In this document: positions 23,366 through 36,076 of the stretch, one piece after another
How the letters are laid out: the number at the start of each line of letters is the position of its first letter
Position numbering within the stretch: position 1 is the first letter of the stretch
NCBI GenBank assembly: GCA_963966185.1
Contig: CAWZYM010000271.1
Location: 984,001-1,048,000, forward strand
Direction: 5' to 3'
From: Rhabditoides inermis
Lineage: Eukaryota > Nematoda > Chromadorea > Rhabditida > Rhabditidae
DNA length: 64,000 nt
The notes under the pieces: model-generated
Database searches by the model: none
What the model was told of the DNA's origin: nothing
Seen by the model: only the letters and a program-made list of their open reading frames with translations
Position numbers and translations under genes: made by a program

Positions 23366-25488
23366 CGAGGGGGAGAGGGAAAGACAGACAGACAGAGACA
23401 GGAATTCAATGATAAGAAGTTCAGGACGGCGACGTGATTAGCGGTGTGCTGGTGAAGCGCAACTTCAACTACCACATTGTCAAGCCGACCGACCTGAGCG
23501 GTGAGTTTGTGCTGCGGCTGACCATGTTGTTATTGTTGTTGTTTGTTTGTTTTCGTTTCCGCCTCACGGACTCGTTGCAGCGTACACGGAGCTGTCGACG
23601 TCTCGTCTGACGCAGAAGGAGAGCGTCTTCTACAACGGCTCGTTCAACCTGCTCATGTTCAACCTCAAGCAGCTCACCAGCGAGGCCAGGTAGGAGGCTA
23701 ACGAGGGAAGTGTTATAGGTCCTCCACTCGGATTTACAATCTGAAGGCACTGTTCGAAAACTCTTGATTTACTTAACAACATATCAAAAATTCAGCTGCC
23801 CTCGTGTCCATTAAAGTACCGTAATCTTCGTCTGAAGTTGAGACCAGATTACTGTATTTTGTGATTCGTATGTTGCACTATTCTTATTGGAATGAGTCCG
23901 TAATAGTTATAGAAGACTTTAGCGTTCATAAAAACTTCGAAATGTGAGATTTCATCGATTTAGAGCCGAGTTATGGTCAAAAACGTCGATGACTGCCTCC
24001 AGCGAGTGTTTGTACTTTGAAATTTTTGACTGTTACTTTCTATGTAAAGTATGCCTAAACGGAAACGAAGGCAGCTGATTTTTTGATATGTTAGACACTA
24101 GGTTAAGGGCTTTCAAATTCTACTTATGAAGGAAATCCGAGTGGAGGACCTACAACACCTCCCTCGTAAGAGGTTCTGTTTTCACGGAAACTGTCTTCAC
24201 CAAGCTCAACAAGGAAATAGCGTTGGTGCTCCGAATGAATAACTTGCTTTGCAGATTAGTGGAGGAATTCACTCCCAAGGACCCCTCACTGCCCACACAC
24301 AAGCTCTCCATCTTTGGGGTGAGATCTTTAGATTATGCGATTTCGATTTTCCAACTATCCTACGTTCATTGTAGTCTTTGGTTGATTGCGCATCATATTG
24401 CTACTTCGAAACAAATTCTGTCCGAGTGGTTTCAATGCTTGCATGTTCGAATGTTCGATTGCAGGATGCGGTGCAGATCACGTGGTGCCGGCTGTCGTCG
24501 ATAGTGCTGCTGGAGTGGGAGAGCAACCCGGTGAACGACATGTACGCAGACGCCGCCCTTGCAGCCATCCTGCACGCACAGAACAACCCCGTGCCCGACA
24601 AGTGTGAGTAGATGCGAGTGCGATGTGTGTTGAAGTCTGTTGTCCTGTGGCAGGCAAGTGTGAGTGATGAGGGACCTGCGCTTCGAAGTGATCAATCTTG
24701 TGCCGTTCAAAGATGCGGGGTAAGAATGAGAGTGTAGTGGTGAGGGGGACATAACCTATTGAGGAATATGGTGTGAAGGTGAGTGTCTCGAAATGATTGT
24801 GATGATTGGGGATGTACAGTATGAGAGGCGAGTGTTGATGAGGTGCTTGCTTGCAGACATTCCGGTGCACGAGGAGCTGGGCAACGAGGTGCAGGCGATT
24901 GAGGCGACGCTCAAGGAGGTGGGCGAGGGGGAGAAGAGAGAGGAGGAGAAGTGTGGATAGCCAGTAGCCAGGCAGACGAAACGAACACGTGTTTTGTGTC
25001 TGTGTCGGCACGTGATACGAAGCAGCGTCTCTCCCGCAGAGAGCCTATTGCTCGCGTAGATGGTCTAATGAAAGGAACTCGGACAGGTTTTCCGTGGTGA
25101 CGTGACGTGATTGAGAATCAGACAGAGTGTTGTGTTGCAGGTGTGCGGTGACGACGCTCTGGTGGAGGTTAGCGAGGAGTCGATCGATGTGGTGGTTGAC
25201 GGCAAGACGGGCACGGTCGGCACACGAGACCTCAAGGTAGGGCATTGCACTGCGCCTCTTTGACATTGTTCCGCTATCGTACAGTGTTGTGGCGTTATAT
25301 TGCATTCTGTTCGATGCAATCAAACTTTTTGCGTGGAATCGATATCGACATTAGCTTCCCTATTGTGCTGTAGTGAAATGCACCTTGACATCCCATTTTT
25401 GTTTCAGGCGGAGTCGAGCGACCCTCTGCTCAAGCACATGCTCTCCTCCATTGCCACCAAGACGAGTCAGGCGATGGCGCCGATCTGA
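17265..25488 (+). CDS. cpsf-3: CPSF-73, pre-mRNA 3'-end endonuclease
   Basis: Nuclear metallo-beta-lactamase/beta-CASP endonuclease that cuts pre-mRNA at the poly(A) site within CPSF. Twenty-three exons: 17265-17317, 17395-17458, 17678-17767, 17930-18061, 18298-18378, 18609-18713, 18952-19050, 19159-19211, 19722-19867, 20023-20150, 20203-20279, 22332-22413, 22489-22554, 22761-22841, 22969-23055, 23158-23253, 23425-23500, 23581-23690, 24255-24318, 24465-24603, 24857-24918, 25141-25235, 25408-25488. They total 2067 nt, 688 aa, close to the usual length. Motif 2 [13 protein letters not shown] gives the zinc ligands. GHVLGA, LYTGDFS and ESTYGT follow. The beta-CASP part has [48 protein letters not shown] and VHGE. 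Catalytic residues look intact. A nested receptor occupies intron 11; AATAAA lies at 25733. Confidence 0.95.
19066..19140 (+). repeat. (CT)n tract before a cpsf-3 acceptor
   Basis: Two CT runs separated by GT, filling most of intron 7 between 19051 and the acceptor at 19158. Confidence 0.95.
19562..19625 (-). other. tRNA-like pseudogene in cpsf-3 intron 8
   Basis: On the minus strand TGGCTCAGCTGGTTAGC is a perfect A box and GGTTAGATTCC a damaged B box (A for the invariant C). The anticodon stem does not pair. Probably a decayed tRNA or SINE head. Confidence 0.4.
20592..21972 (-). CDS. str-like serpentine chemoreceptor nested in a cpsf-3 intron
   Basis: Seven exons: 21972-21784, 21706-21546, 21497-21374, 21327-21253, 21145-21074, 20995-20873, 20813-20592. 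They sum to 966 nt, 321 aa, open throughout. TM1 has [20 protein letters not shown] and TM3 [17 protein letters not shown]5 is followed by a long loop, then TM6 begins after [19 protein letters not shown] with [22 protein letters not shown]7 ends [18 protein letters not shown]. The Q.S/T-IP before TM6 and YP.FDP...F+RD.R after TM7 are signatures of the str/srd/srj superfamily as I know it. The gene lies entirely inside cpsf-3 intron 11 (20280-22331) on the opposite strand. No lesion is seen, so it appears functional. Confidence 0.8.
23270..23390 (+). repeat. (GA)n tract after a cpsf-3 donor
   Basis: GA/GGGA-rich purine tract filling most of intron 16 (23254-23424). Confidence 0.95.
23702..24166. 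mobile_element. MITE in cpsf-3 intron 18
   Basis: About 465 bp with terminal inverted repeats of some 33 bp (CGAGGGAAGTGTTATAGGTC / GACCTACAACACCTCCCTCG and inward). A related end (GTGGAGGACCTGAACACC) is seen at 58504-58535, and the word AAAGTACCGTAATC recurs at 23814 and, slightly diverged, at about 58178. Non-coding, sense-neutral for the host gene. Confidence 0.7.
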
Positions 25489-26781
25489 GCAGAGAGATGA
25501 GGGACTGTGTAAAGCGAGTGTTTGTGTGTATGAGGTGTCAGTGGCAGCGTCTCTTTTCAACTTGACACGTTTTGTTATCTCCTTTTCCGTTTTTTTTCGC
25601 CTCCTAAAGTTTTGTTGTTTCGTTATCTCTTTAGTTTCCCTCTTTTTCTGTGATGATCTCGTCTCGTTGTTATGACGTATAGCTGGTTGATTGATTGATT
25701 GCTGCCCCGCGCGCTTCGATCGGTGTGACTCAATAAACACATAAACACGAGCCTGCAAGTGTGTTCGCGATCTTCCCACAAATATGTCCTCCACGGCATT
25801 TTGATATCTGATTGACTGTACTATCGTCGAGAGATGCCGTCCAGCCAGCCGCAGGTATTTGGTATTGTGCATTGCGATAACATTTCGATATCGATGGGAG
25901 GCGTTGCGAGGGAGTGAGGGAGGGTTGGAATATAATGACTCGGGAGATAGAGGGGGGAATAGGGAATGCACGCGCTTCCAGACGCTTATGCGACGGCAAA
26001 CGAGATCGATATAGTGACGCGGGGTAGAAGAGAGAGAGAGAAAGAAAGAAAGAGATAGAGAGAGGGATGGATTGTAGTTGTGTGTGTGCTTTCTCTTTCC
26101 TGGCTCACGCCGGGATTCTAGCCCCGACAATCGAGTTGCGCTGCAACACTTCCGCCTTTGGCTATTCCTCTTTTTTGTGCTGCCTTGTCTAGCGGCGACT
26201 TTTTGGTCGTGTTGCGTAAAGGCCTGTTTGTTTATACTATGTACAGCTTTGCCGCGCACTAACGCAACGTTCTAATAAGATATGTATCGATTGCGCTTTA
26301 AAGCTGAAAAAAGCGCGACTATAAAGAGGCCTGGAGCTGCAATCAGTTCCATCATTAGGTGGCTTGATATGTTGTGTAGTTTTCGTGGGTGGTCGCATCG
26401 ATTCCTGCCACCCGACAGCGGACTCGTGTTTTGTTTTTGACGAGGGATATTGGATTACATAGAGGCTTTGCATTTACTTGCGTGTATGTGGTTATAGAAC
26501 TACCCTCGACAGTTTTTCGTTAGCATATTTGCACATTTTTCTATTCACACTGATTTTGAGTGGTAAAAGATGTTAGATCTCGAATCTCGAACACATTGCT
26601 TCTTTTAAATTATGTTAAGCTCTTTTTCAAATGTATTACGCTGTCTACTCATCTCATGATACTCGTCAGCCGTGATAATCGTTGATGGGACTGTTTTGAG
26701 CCGTGGCGGCGCGCGCCCTTTCCTCCTCTCACTCGTCCCTCCTTCCCTGCCCCCCCTCCGCCTGCTCCCATTGCCATCTCG
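25489..26781. other. Intergenic between cpsf-3 and synaptojanin
   Basis: Begins with cpsf-3 3' UTR (AATAAA at 25733). From about 26026 a GA-rich tract, and near 26110 a damaged B-box-like word on the minus strand. The synaptojanin promoter must lie in 25760-26781 but I see no clear core element. Confidence 0.5.
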
Positions 26782-26969
26782 ATGTCGGTCCGCGGGTGTC
26801 GCGTGTGGCGTCGCCAGCCCAGCGCCATCCATCCGCCGGCGGTTGTGGTGGAGTGGAACAAGCGCCGCATGATCTGCCAGCAAGGTGTCTTCATGGAGAT
26901 TGGTGCGTTGCGTGTTGTGTTGTTGAGGTATTTTCAGCGATTTCTGAAAGCTATTATGTGGTCGTTGTA

Positions 26970-27001
<32 letters not shown>

Positions 27002-28979
27002 CCGGGGGAATGGAGATTATCTTTTAAAAGTACTTCTGATTGTGTTTTAGAGATTATGTTTTAAAAGTACTTCCGTCAACGAATTAGAGAGGGCGCTGCG
27101 CGCCCTCTCTAATTCGCTGACGAAAACGTTGCTGAGTGATGTCTGTCCGTTTCAGATTCTGACTACTGGGACGCGGAGCGCTCGCAGTACACCAAGTGCG
27201 TCGACGCCTATGGACTGATGGGCGTGCTGACACTCAGTCGAGGTGAGAGAGGAAAGAAGTGGTTTCGATGCGCCAAAGTCGTGCTGCAGTGCTGGTTATG
27301 ATCACTAGTGCTGGGTGTGAAAAATTGGGGGAAGCACTTATGTGTGGAGTGTGTTTAAGTGAGCTCTTCATGGTCAATCACGTTCGAGATTCGAGGTAGC
27401 GAAAGACAATGAACGTGAGGTGAACTTTTCTCGCTGTTATGTAAAAAACGCTTGAAGTCATATTGGGATAAAGTGATGGTGCCGGTTGGTTGCAGAGGAG
27501 AGTGTTCTGATCGCGATTACTGGCGTCGTCTCGGTGGGGCAGCTCTACAACTCGGACATCTACAGGGTCACTGGTCGGTCGTCTATCGCCTTGTTCCACT
27601 AGAGACACACACTTTCATCTTCACATAGTGTTGAAAATAATGCGTACGATTGTTAGACAGATAGCTACATCACTGACTAGTGAACATATTCATGTTTTTG
27701 ATGGTAGTTGCACCGGCAAGACGTGACAAACGTTATGTATGGCATACACGTGAATTCACGTGCGTCGTGAAAACGTCGTGAAGTATAGCTATAACCTACT
27801 CTGCTAGACTCTCTTTCTTTGCAGGCGTCGAGTTTGTGTCGCTCCGTCTGGCGAACCAACTGCAGAACGGGGTCGGCGATGAGGCGAGGATACAGGAGGT
27901 GGGTCGGGGAACTCGATCGAAACTGATGCCGATAAAGTTTCTTATTATATTGAGTTTTGTATATTGATGACGTTATTAGGCGGCGATGGGTCGGAAACCC
28001 GCGCTTTCATGTCGCCAACATTGTCTACCCCCCTCGCTTTCAGCTGCAACGCCTCATCTCGTCGGGCATGTTCTACTTTGCGGGCAGCGCGCAGTTGGAC
28101 CTCACCCTCTCCGCCCAGCGAAGAGCGGCCGGCGGCGGCAGCGACCATCGATTCTTCTGGTCAGACCATCCATTTTTTTGTTCAAGTTTTTGTCCTATTG
28201 TCCGATAGTCCACCCTGATGATTGTGTAGTTTGGATGCATCGACTATATGGATATGTGTGTTGCAGGAACCGCTGTCTGCACTTTCCGCTGGAGCGCTTC
28301 TCGATCGACACGCAGCACTGGCTGCTCAAGTGCATGGTCGGGTGAGTAGAGGGGGGGGGGGAGGGGAAGAAAGTCTGTTGGTACGTCGGCACAGCGATGC
28401 ATCACGGGTATGATCGGGTGAGTAGAGGAAAGAAGGTCGCGGCGTTGGTCGATGGTATCGTTGAGGCACGAGCACAGCGATGCATCAAGGGCATGATCGG
28501 GTGACGGATTGATTGGGTAAATTGGAGCAACTGGTCCAATGCTCATTATCCCTGATGTCGATTGCAGCTCTGTGCTGATCCGCACGGTGTACGTGGGCCA
28601 CCGCACGGGCCGCGTGGCCGTGCTCTCCCGGCTGTCGTGCGAGCGCGTCGGCACCCGCTTCAACGTGCGCGGAGCCAACGACATGGGCTGCGTCGCCAAC
28701 TTTGTCGAGACCGAACAGGTACGGGCATTGAAGGGATTATAGGGTAATGAAAGGGATTGTATGAAAAGGATTACATTCGGATGTATGATGTTGTATTCTG
28801 CATGTCATCGACCTAGTGTAGCATTTGAGTTAAATGTAAGGCATGAGGACGATGAGACGTATTTTGAATGCTGTTCCTTTTAGTTGCTAGTCTTCGACGG
28901 TCAGGAGTCTTCCTTCGTGCAGATCCGCGGATCGATTCCCCTCTTCTGGGACCAGCCGGGAGTGCAGGTGAGAGAGGGG

Positions 28980-29019
<40 letters not shown>

Positions 29020-29140
29020 AAGGGAGAAATGAGTGGATGCAGGTGGGCTCGCACAAGGTGAAGCTGCGCGCTTTCGAAGCCAGCGCCCCCGCATACCATC
29101 GGCACTTTCTGCAGCTGCGACAGCTGTATGGAGAGGTGGG

Positions 29141-29174
<34 letters not shown>

Positions 29175-29691
29175 GAGATGTGCTGCTTTTGCAGCTCGCC
29201 GTGGTGAATCTGCTGGGTCACAAGGAGGGCGAGCGCCTGCTAGCAGATGCTTTTCGGGTGGGTGAAATGGGAAAAAACAACACATTTTTAGAATCGGCTG
29301 TGCTCACCGGCGCACTTCGTATGGATGGGGCGATAGTCAGACTGGTTGCTTGATCAATGTGTTTGGAGTACGTACGTTCAGGAAACGCAACTAATCGGCA
29401 CGAATGTAGAATCGGAATCCGGAGCACGCGGAGCTTTTAACAGAATAATGACCACATTCGTGATTTCTATCAACTGTGGCGATATGCGAATGTGTTGCAA
29501 GGTTTAACGATCGCTCGCACACACGAGTCGAATCAATAGTCTGCGGGTCTGCGTGCCTTGATGAATTCGTTGTTCGACTCCAGTATACGCATTGTCATTT
29601 TGCAGGTGCAACATAAGAACTCGTCCTATAAGGACGTCCCTTTCATCGATTTTGACTACCACGCCCAGCTCAAGATCAACAAGGTGGATAA

Positions 29692-29739
<48 letters not shown>

Positions 29740-30452
29740 AAAGTTTGACTCATCACGGGAAAATGAGTAGTCTTTAAGCGATCATATGTGATGTCTCTTT
29801 CACAGCTCTGCGTAATGATTAATCTACCCGTGATATATTTCCACCATCTCCACTCGTTCAGGAGAACATAGGCGAGCTCCGGCGGAAGCTCGATCCGCTG
29901 GTGGCGCGCCACGGCTTCTTCATCGCCAGCGAACACCACACCAGCAGGTGAGTGGCGAGCGGGGATTCGATTTCGACAAGCTCGCACGGCAAGGTGTCCG
30001 TGGCTGTCCTACCGTGAACCGAGTCGATGTTACGTATCTGCACGTTTCGACTAGACTAGTCCAATTTGTTTTTTGAGGATTACTATTTTAAACGTTGCTA
30101 ATCTTTGATAGGTTGATCTTTTTTCCGGAGTGGCACTAAATGCTAAAGTTGATGGGGGATGGGTCTCAAGGCGCATGGAAGAAAAGCGGGGCTGCTATCA
30201 GTGTATGTTGTGTGTTTCTATCTCTTTCTTTACCTTTTCATTTGTTTTCTAATTCGCAGGACGCAGAGCGGCGCGATCCGCACCAACTGTCTCGACTGCC
30301 TGGATAGAACGAACGCCGTGCAGACGATGCTCGGGCTGCAGGTGGGGGAGGGAGAGAGAGAGAGAGGAGAGAGAGGGGGGGAGAGGGAGAGAGGGAGAGA
30401 GAGAGGGGGGAGAGGGAGAGGGGGGAGAGAGGGGGGAGAGGGAGAGAGGGGG

Positions 30453-30505
<53 letters not shown>

Positions 30506-31786
30506 AAAGGTTAATGAGGGGGAGAAATAATGAGTGAAGAGAAGAACTGCAGACAGTATCGAGATTTCGTAGAGACTGACGGCTCGTGTTTACAGGCGTG
30601 TTCGCAGCAGCTCACAGCTCTGAACATTGACGCTGGCACCATCAACATCCGCCAACGACTGGAGGAGATATTGAAGGAGGTGAGGGGGGGGGGGGGTTGG
30701 AAAGAAGTCATGAAGTTGTCACAAGGGTTGAATGGATGTGATCACTCTTTTGTCCTCATCTATGCGTTTCAGGTGTGGCAGAAGAACGGCGACCAGTGCA
30801 GTATTATCTACGCTGGCACGGGTGCCTTAGAGGGAAAGAGCAAGGTGAGGGGAAAGGGGTCCGGGTATTGGCTTATGCGTCTATGCGTCTACTGACTGTT
30901 GATGGTCATATGATCTCTCCGCTACGATGTGGTTATATTATTGTCTGTGAGTAGTATGAAGTGCCGAAGCATGTCAAGTTGTCGAGTGTATGACGCACAT
31001 TGTTTTCAGTTCAAAGACGCGTCTCGTTCGCTGGCGCGCACCATACAGAACAATCTGCTCGACGGATCCAAGCAGGTATGCGGTTACGGTATTGGTTTTT
31101 AGTTTATTTACCCATACATATATGTAAGTTAACACTGGTTTTGTCTTTATCGGTGATAGATATCTGAGACGTATGCGATTATTCAAGGAGTCGTTCGATT
31201 TGCTCCTGGCTGGCACTTCATTCGAGAACCGGCAGTTCGATCGGGCGGCGAACCTGCTGCCGAGAAGCATCATTCAAGGTACGCATCTGCCCGTTCAGCT
31301 TTGTGGCTACGTGATCTATCGCTATTCTTTCAGACAGTTACTATTTCTACGGTGGGTTGGAACGTTGTGTGACTGTCTCGTATCGTCATATCTATTACGA
31401 TTGCTATAGCCTCGTGGTTGTGATTTGTGATTTAGTGGCTTGATGTTTTTGTCGAACGTTGAACGTTCTAGTCGTCATTCACAGGTGATGAATGGATGTC
31501 GTTGCAGAATACGCGTCGGCGGTGGATTCTCTCGTCGAACGCAGTGATGAGATCACGGAAGACGCACAGCTGAAGGTGGGTGACGAGCAGGAGGAGAAGG
31601 GGTGAGGACAACAAATCATGAGACATGGGAATGTAAATTAAGTGATGCTGGGTGGTATAGACGCTTTGAATGGAGCGTTCTGGTCTACAGATTAGCGAAT
31701 AGAACTATTTGCCGTGGTGTTACGAATGTATATTGAGCAGAATAGATCATTATCAAAAATCTTTTTTGACATGTTGAACTGGCTGA

Positions 31787-31831
<45 letters not shown>

Positions 31832-34745
31832 TGCAGATCTTCGTCGGCACGTGGAACGTGAATGGCGGCAAGAACATGCACAACGTGGCATTCCGCAACG
31901 AGGCCAAGCTCGCCGACTGGATCTTCCCCCAGCCAAATCTCGGTCAGTACAGCAGGTTTTGTTTTTAAATATTTTTTCTCTCAAATTTTCTTTTCTTTTT
32001 TTGTTTCACTTCGTTTTGTTCATTCTCATCTGTGTGTGTGTGTATTTATATGATGCGCGTTCGGTATTGACAATCGTGAAAGCTATAGTGAATGGTTGTC
32101 TGGGGTCGAGCTATTCAGTTGCAGTGAGCGTGGATTCGCTGGACGACACTCCGGACGTGGTGGCTATCGGCGTGGAGGAGCTGGTCGACCTCAACGCCAG
32201 CAACATGATGAAGGCCAGGTGAGTCTGCCATGAGTGCAGAGTACTGCTAGAAATACGAGATTTTCCCGTGTTCTGCGCGCTAGCTATGGCCGCGTCTAGA
32301 CGCTCCAGGTTAGACGGGAGATGGGTTTGGGACTTGGGACGCCTGCCTGGGCGACATTTGTATCACTAGCTGCTCGAAGTACGGTGTCAAGGCCTCAATA
32401 ATTTGATCGCATTGGTTTGTCCGCTATTGCCGCAAGCTTACTCTCTGGGGATTTGGACTAGAACTATTATGTCGCCTGTGGATTCAGTACGGTGGCGCAC
32501 TTAAAGTGACAATTTCACTTAAAATGATATTATACTGATGAAACTTAATGAAAACATCAAATAACATCTAATAAGCCTGAAAACTCGAACTTTTTTCATG
32601 ATTTTAAACTATTTTTTGCCCCAAGAAATAGTTGATTTTGAATGCTTTGTGGGTAAAAAGTGAGGTTACATCACAGTTGAGTGTCTAAAACGTCTTGAAT
32701 GACGGGAATTTTATAACAAAATTTTGACATGAAATTCAGTTTCTAGCATAAACTCAAGTCGTAGAAGCCGATAAACACATCCCTATGTGATACACATCTC
32801 GAGTTCAATAGTTATAGCCAGAAATTGTAAAGCGCCAATTCAAATTTCAAAAGTTTTCCGATTACGGATTAATAAAATTGTCACTTTAATGTATAGTGGT
32901 AGTATTCACAGATCGAAAGAAAATGCAACGATGCATGTTTTGTCATGTCACGAGAAAGATGTGTGGGCGGCGATGCGTACAGAAAAAAAAAGTTCGGGGG
33001 CAACTTTCGGGATCGGGACGTTCGTATATCGACGGGTCGGTTCTCTTATCCGCCTTCTCACTGCCTGCCTTGCAGCACGACCAACCAGCGTCTGTGGTGC
33101 GACGGTGTTCGCAAGACGCTGTGCGAGCGCGCGCCCTACGTGCTGCTCGGATGCGAACAGCTGGTCAGTGTGTGTGTGTCTATCGCCGGCGTCCAACTGC
33201 GTATCGTGTATATTTCAGCTAGTTAGATTCTGTAGTAAGTGAATAGTAGACAGACGCCCACCTTTCAGGTGGGCGTGTGTCTGTTCATCTTTGTCCGCCC
33301 GCGTCTCGCTCCCTTCCTCCGCGACTTTGCCGTCGGATCGGTGAAGACGGGAATGGGAGGAGCCACCGGCAACAAGGTAAAGGGGGGAGGGGAGATTAGG
33401 GTTTATAAACAGTCTCAAAGCGATCGTCTCGCGGCAGCGTCTCATCATCTCGCGTAGTAATTTGCATAAACACTTTTGTTTTATCATGCAAAAGGCATCG
33501 TGTAAAGTCGAGATGGTTTGGAGAAACATGAGTTTTTCGTATGAAAAAAAAGTTTGTTGTGTCTCCAGGGCTCTGTGGCATTCCGTATGGTAGTGCACTC
33601 GACGTCGCTGTGTTTTGTCTGCTCCCATTTTGCAGCCGGACAGAATGAGGTGAGAGTGAGAGGGACAGAGAGAGGGGGGGGAGAGGAAGAGAGGGGGGAG
33701 ACCGCATAGACACCTTATGCTTGTCTAGATCTCTGCGCGCAACGACGACTGGGCTAGTGCGATGCGAAAGCTGCGGTTCCCGCAAGGCAGGGACATTGAC
33801 TCGCACGATGTGGTGTTCTGGCTGGGCGACTTCAACTACCGGATATCACTCGGTGAATGGGGGCGGTCGGCTAATGCGTAGCTACTTCACCAGGGGTCGA
33901 ACCGGCGCGTAGATTTGGGAAAAAGTTTTCTGACAAAAAAAGTAGTGATGGAGTGGTGTGGTGTAGATCACAGGACAACGAGGGAAGAGGCGAGGAATAT
34001 ATATAGAGAGAGAACTAGATGTTCATGTTGCTTGTTGCTAGGTCGGGAGGAGGTGAAGCAGGCGGTGCGCATGGGCCAGCTGGACGCTCTCGTCCCCTTC
34101 GACCAGCTCACCCAGCAGAGGGCAGAGGGAAAGGTCGGTGTGCTATTCAAGCTGTCATCCAGTTCTCACAATGTGTTAGTTGTTGTGTTGGATGTATGTA
34201 TGTGATGGCAATCACGCTATCAAACTTGTTGAACTTGTCTTTTCACAACCGCTATCGAAACGCGAACCACACAGTGAGTTTCTACAGTGTTTCCCCATCA
34301 TCACCCGTCGCCCACCCAACGCTACTCCGTCACCCCAAAAGATCGTTTCGGAAGCGGCAAGCGTTTCAGTCTCCAGTGTCCTTTACTCCCCCCCCCCCTC
34401 ACTCACCCCACCACATCCTCGACCAGCGCCTCGCACTTGCTCCACTCCACTCGGTACACGTTCACCCCGCTTGTTCTGCAATGTTAAACGACAACAAAGT
34501 ATTGTGTCAGTGTTTTTTTTGTGTTTATTGTGCTAATGTAACGCATTTACAATTTAGGTTAGCATCAGTTTTGAGGATACAGATTTGTGGATATGTGCGC
34601 GTGTTGATTACGATGGAGCTCTATCGTGTTGATGTTGCAGGTGTTCGTTGAGTTTGAGGAGGGCGCGCTTTCGTTCCCGCCCACGTACAAGTACGACACG
34701 TTCAGCGACGACTACGACACGTCAGAGAAGGTGTGCGGGGGGAGG

Positions 34746-34788
<43 letters not shown>

Positions 34789-35095
34789 TGTGTGTGTGCG
34801 TGCGTGTGATGTGAGAGGATAAGTTGGAGTGTGATGTGCGGCGACAGTGTGAATGACGTGTTGTGCATTGTGTTGTTGTCGTATTTCCCAGGTACATGGT
34901 GGTCGGACACGTAGTAGAGACGTATATGTACGCATATTAACTAAACATTGGCAGTGTCGCTCACCTGCTTGGACGGATCGCATCTTGTGGAGGGACAACC
35001 GAGGCAAGCGCTACGCCACACAGCTGATAGAGTGAGCGGGGAGGGGGGAGAAGGAGGGAGGAGGGAGTAGAGAAAAAGAGAGAAAGAGAGAGAGG

Positions 35096-35149
<54 letters not shown>

Positions 35150-36032
35150 CCATTGTCAGCTACACTCGCGCCGAGCTGAAGACGTCCGACCACCGTCCGG
35201 TGTCTGCCCACTTTGTGGTGAACGTGTACCGAGTGGAGTGGAGCAAGTGCGAGGCGCTGGTCGAGGATGTGGTGGGGTGAGTGAAGGGGGGGGAGTAAAG
35301 GACACTGGAGACTGAAACGCTTGCCGCTTCCGAAACGATCTTTTGGGGTGACGGAGTAGCGTTGGGTGGGCGAAGGGTGATGATGGTGAAACACTGTAGA
35401 AACTCGCTGTGTGGTTCGCGTTTCGATAGCGGTTGTGAAAAGACAAGTTCAACAAGTTTGATAGCGTGATTGCCATCGTCGCATGCGAGCGAGGACCATT
35501 GACCGCGATTTGCTTCATTCGCTCATTTGAGACAGTACAAACAAATTACAGTTTATTATGAATACCCTAGTATGTGTACTGTGTACCGGTACTGTATGGC
35601 TGGTCGTTGCAGGTGCATGGGTCCGCCGGACAGCACGGCTATCTGCCGCCTCTCCGGCCACCCCGTCTTCCCTCCATCCGCCGTGCAGGAGGTGGCGCAA
35701 AAGTGCGCCGAGCTGGGAGCCACTGTCCGCATCACAAAGTCAGTCGCCTGCGGCTAACGTTTTTTGTTGCTGAACACAGCGTTGTTGCAGGAGCGTTGGC
35801 GCCGAGCTGCACGTGGTTCTGGACTCTGGGGAAAGTGCACTGGCCGCCCTGTCGATGGACGGGATCAGACTGAGAGACGGCGAGCTGGGAGTGAGACTCG
35901 CGCAGCCGGATTGGATAGACAGGTGAGGGGGGAGTAGTGTTTCGTTTCTAGACGAATTTGTATATACTGCACGAAATGTGAAGAGTTGGTAGGGATGAAG
36001 GGATGAGGGACAAAGGGATGAGAGAGGGTGCA

Positions 36033-36076
<44 letters not shown>

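Noticed and set aside
25360..26259. 299-aa minus-strand frame
   Set aside because: Antisense to the last cpsf-3 exon and 3' UTR, ending in GA repeats; no domain or splice context.
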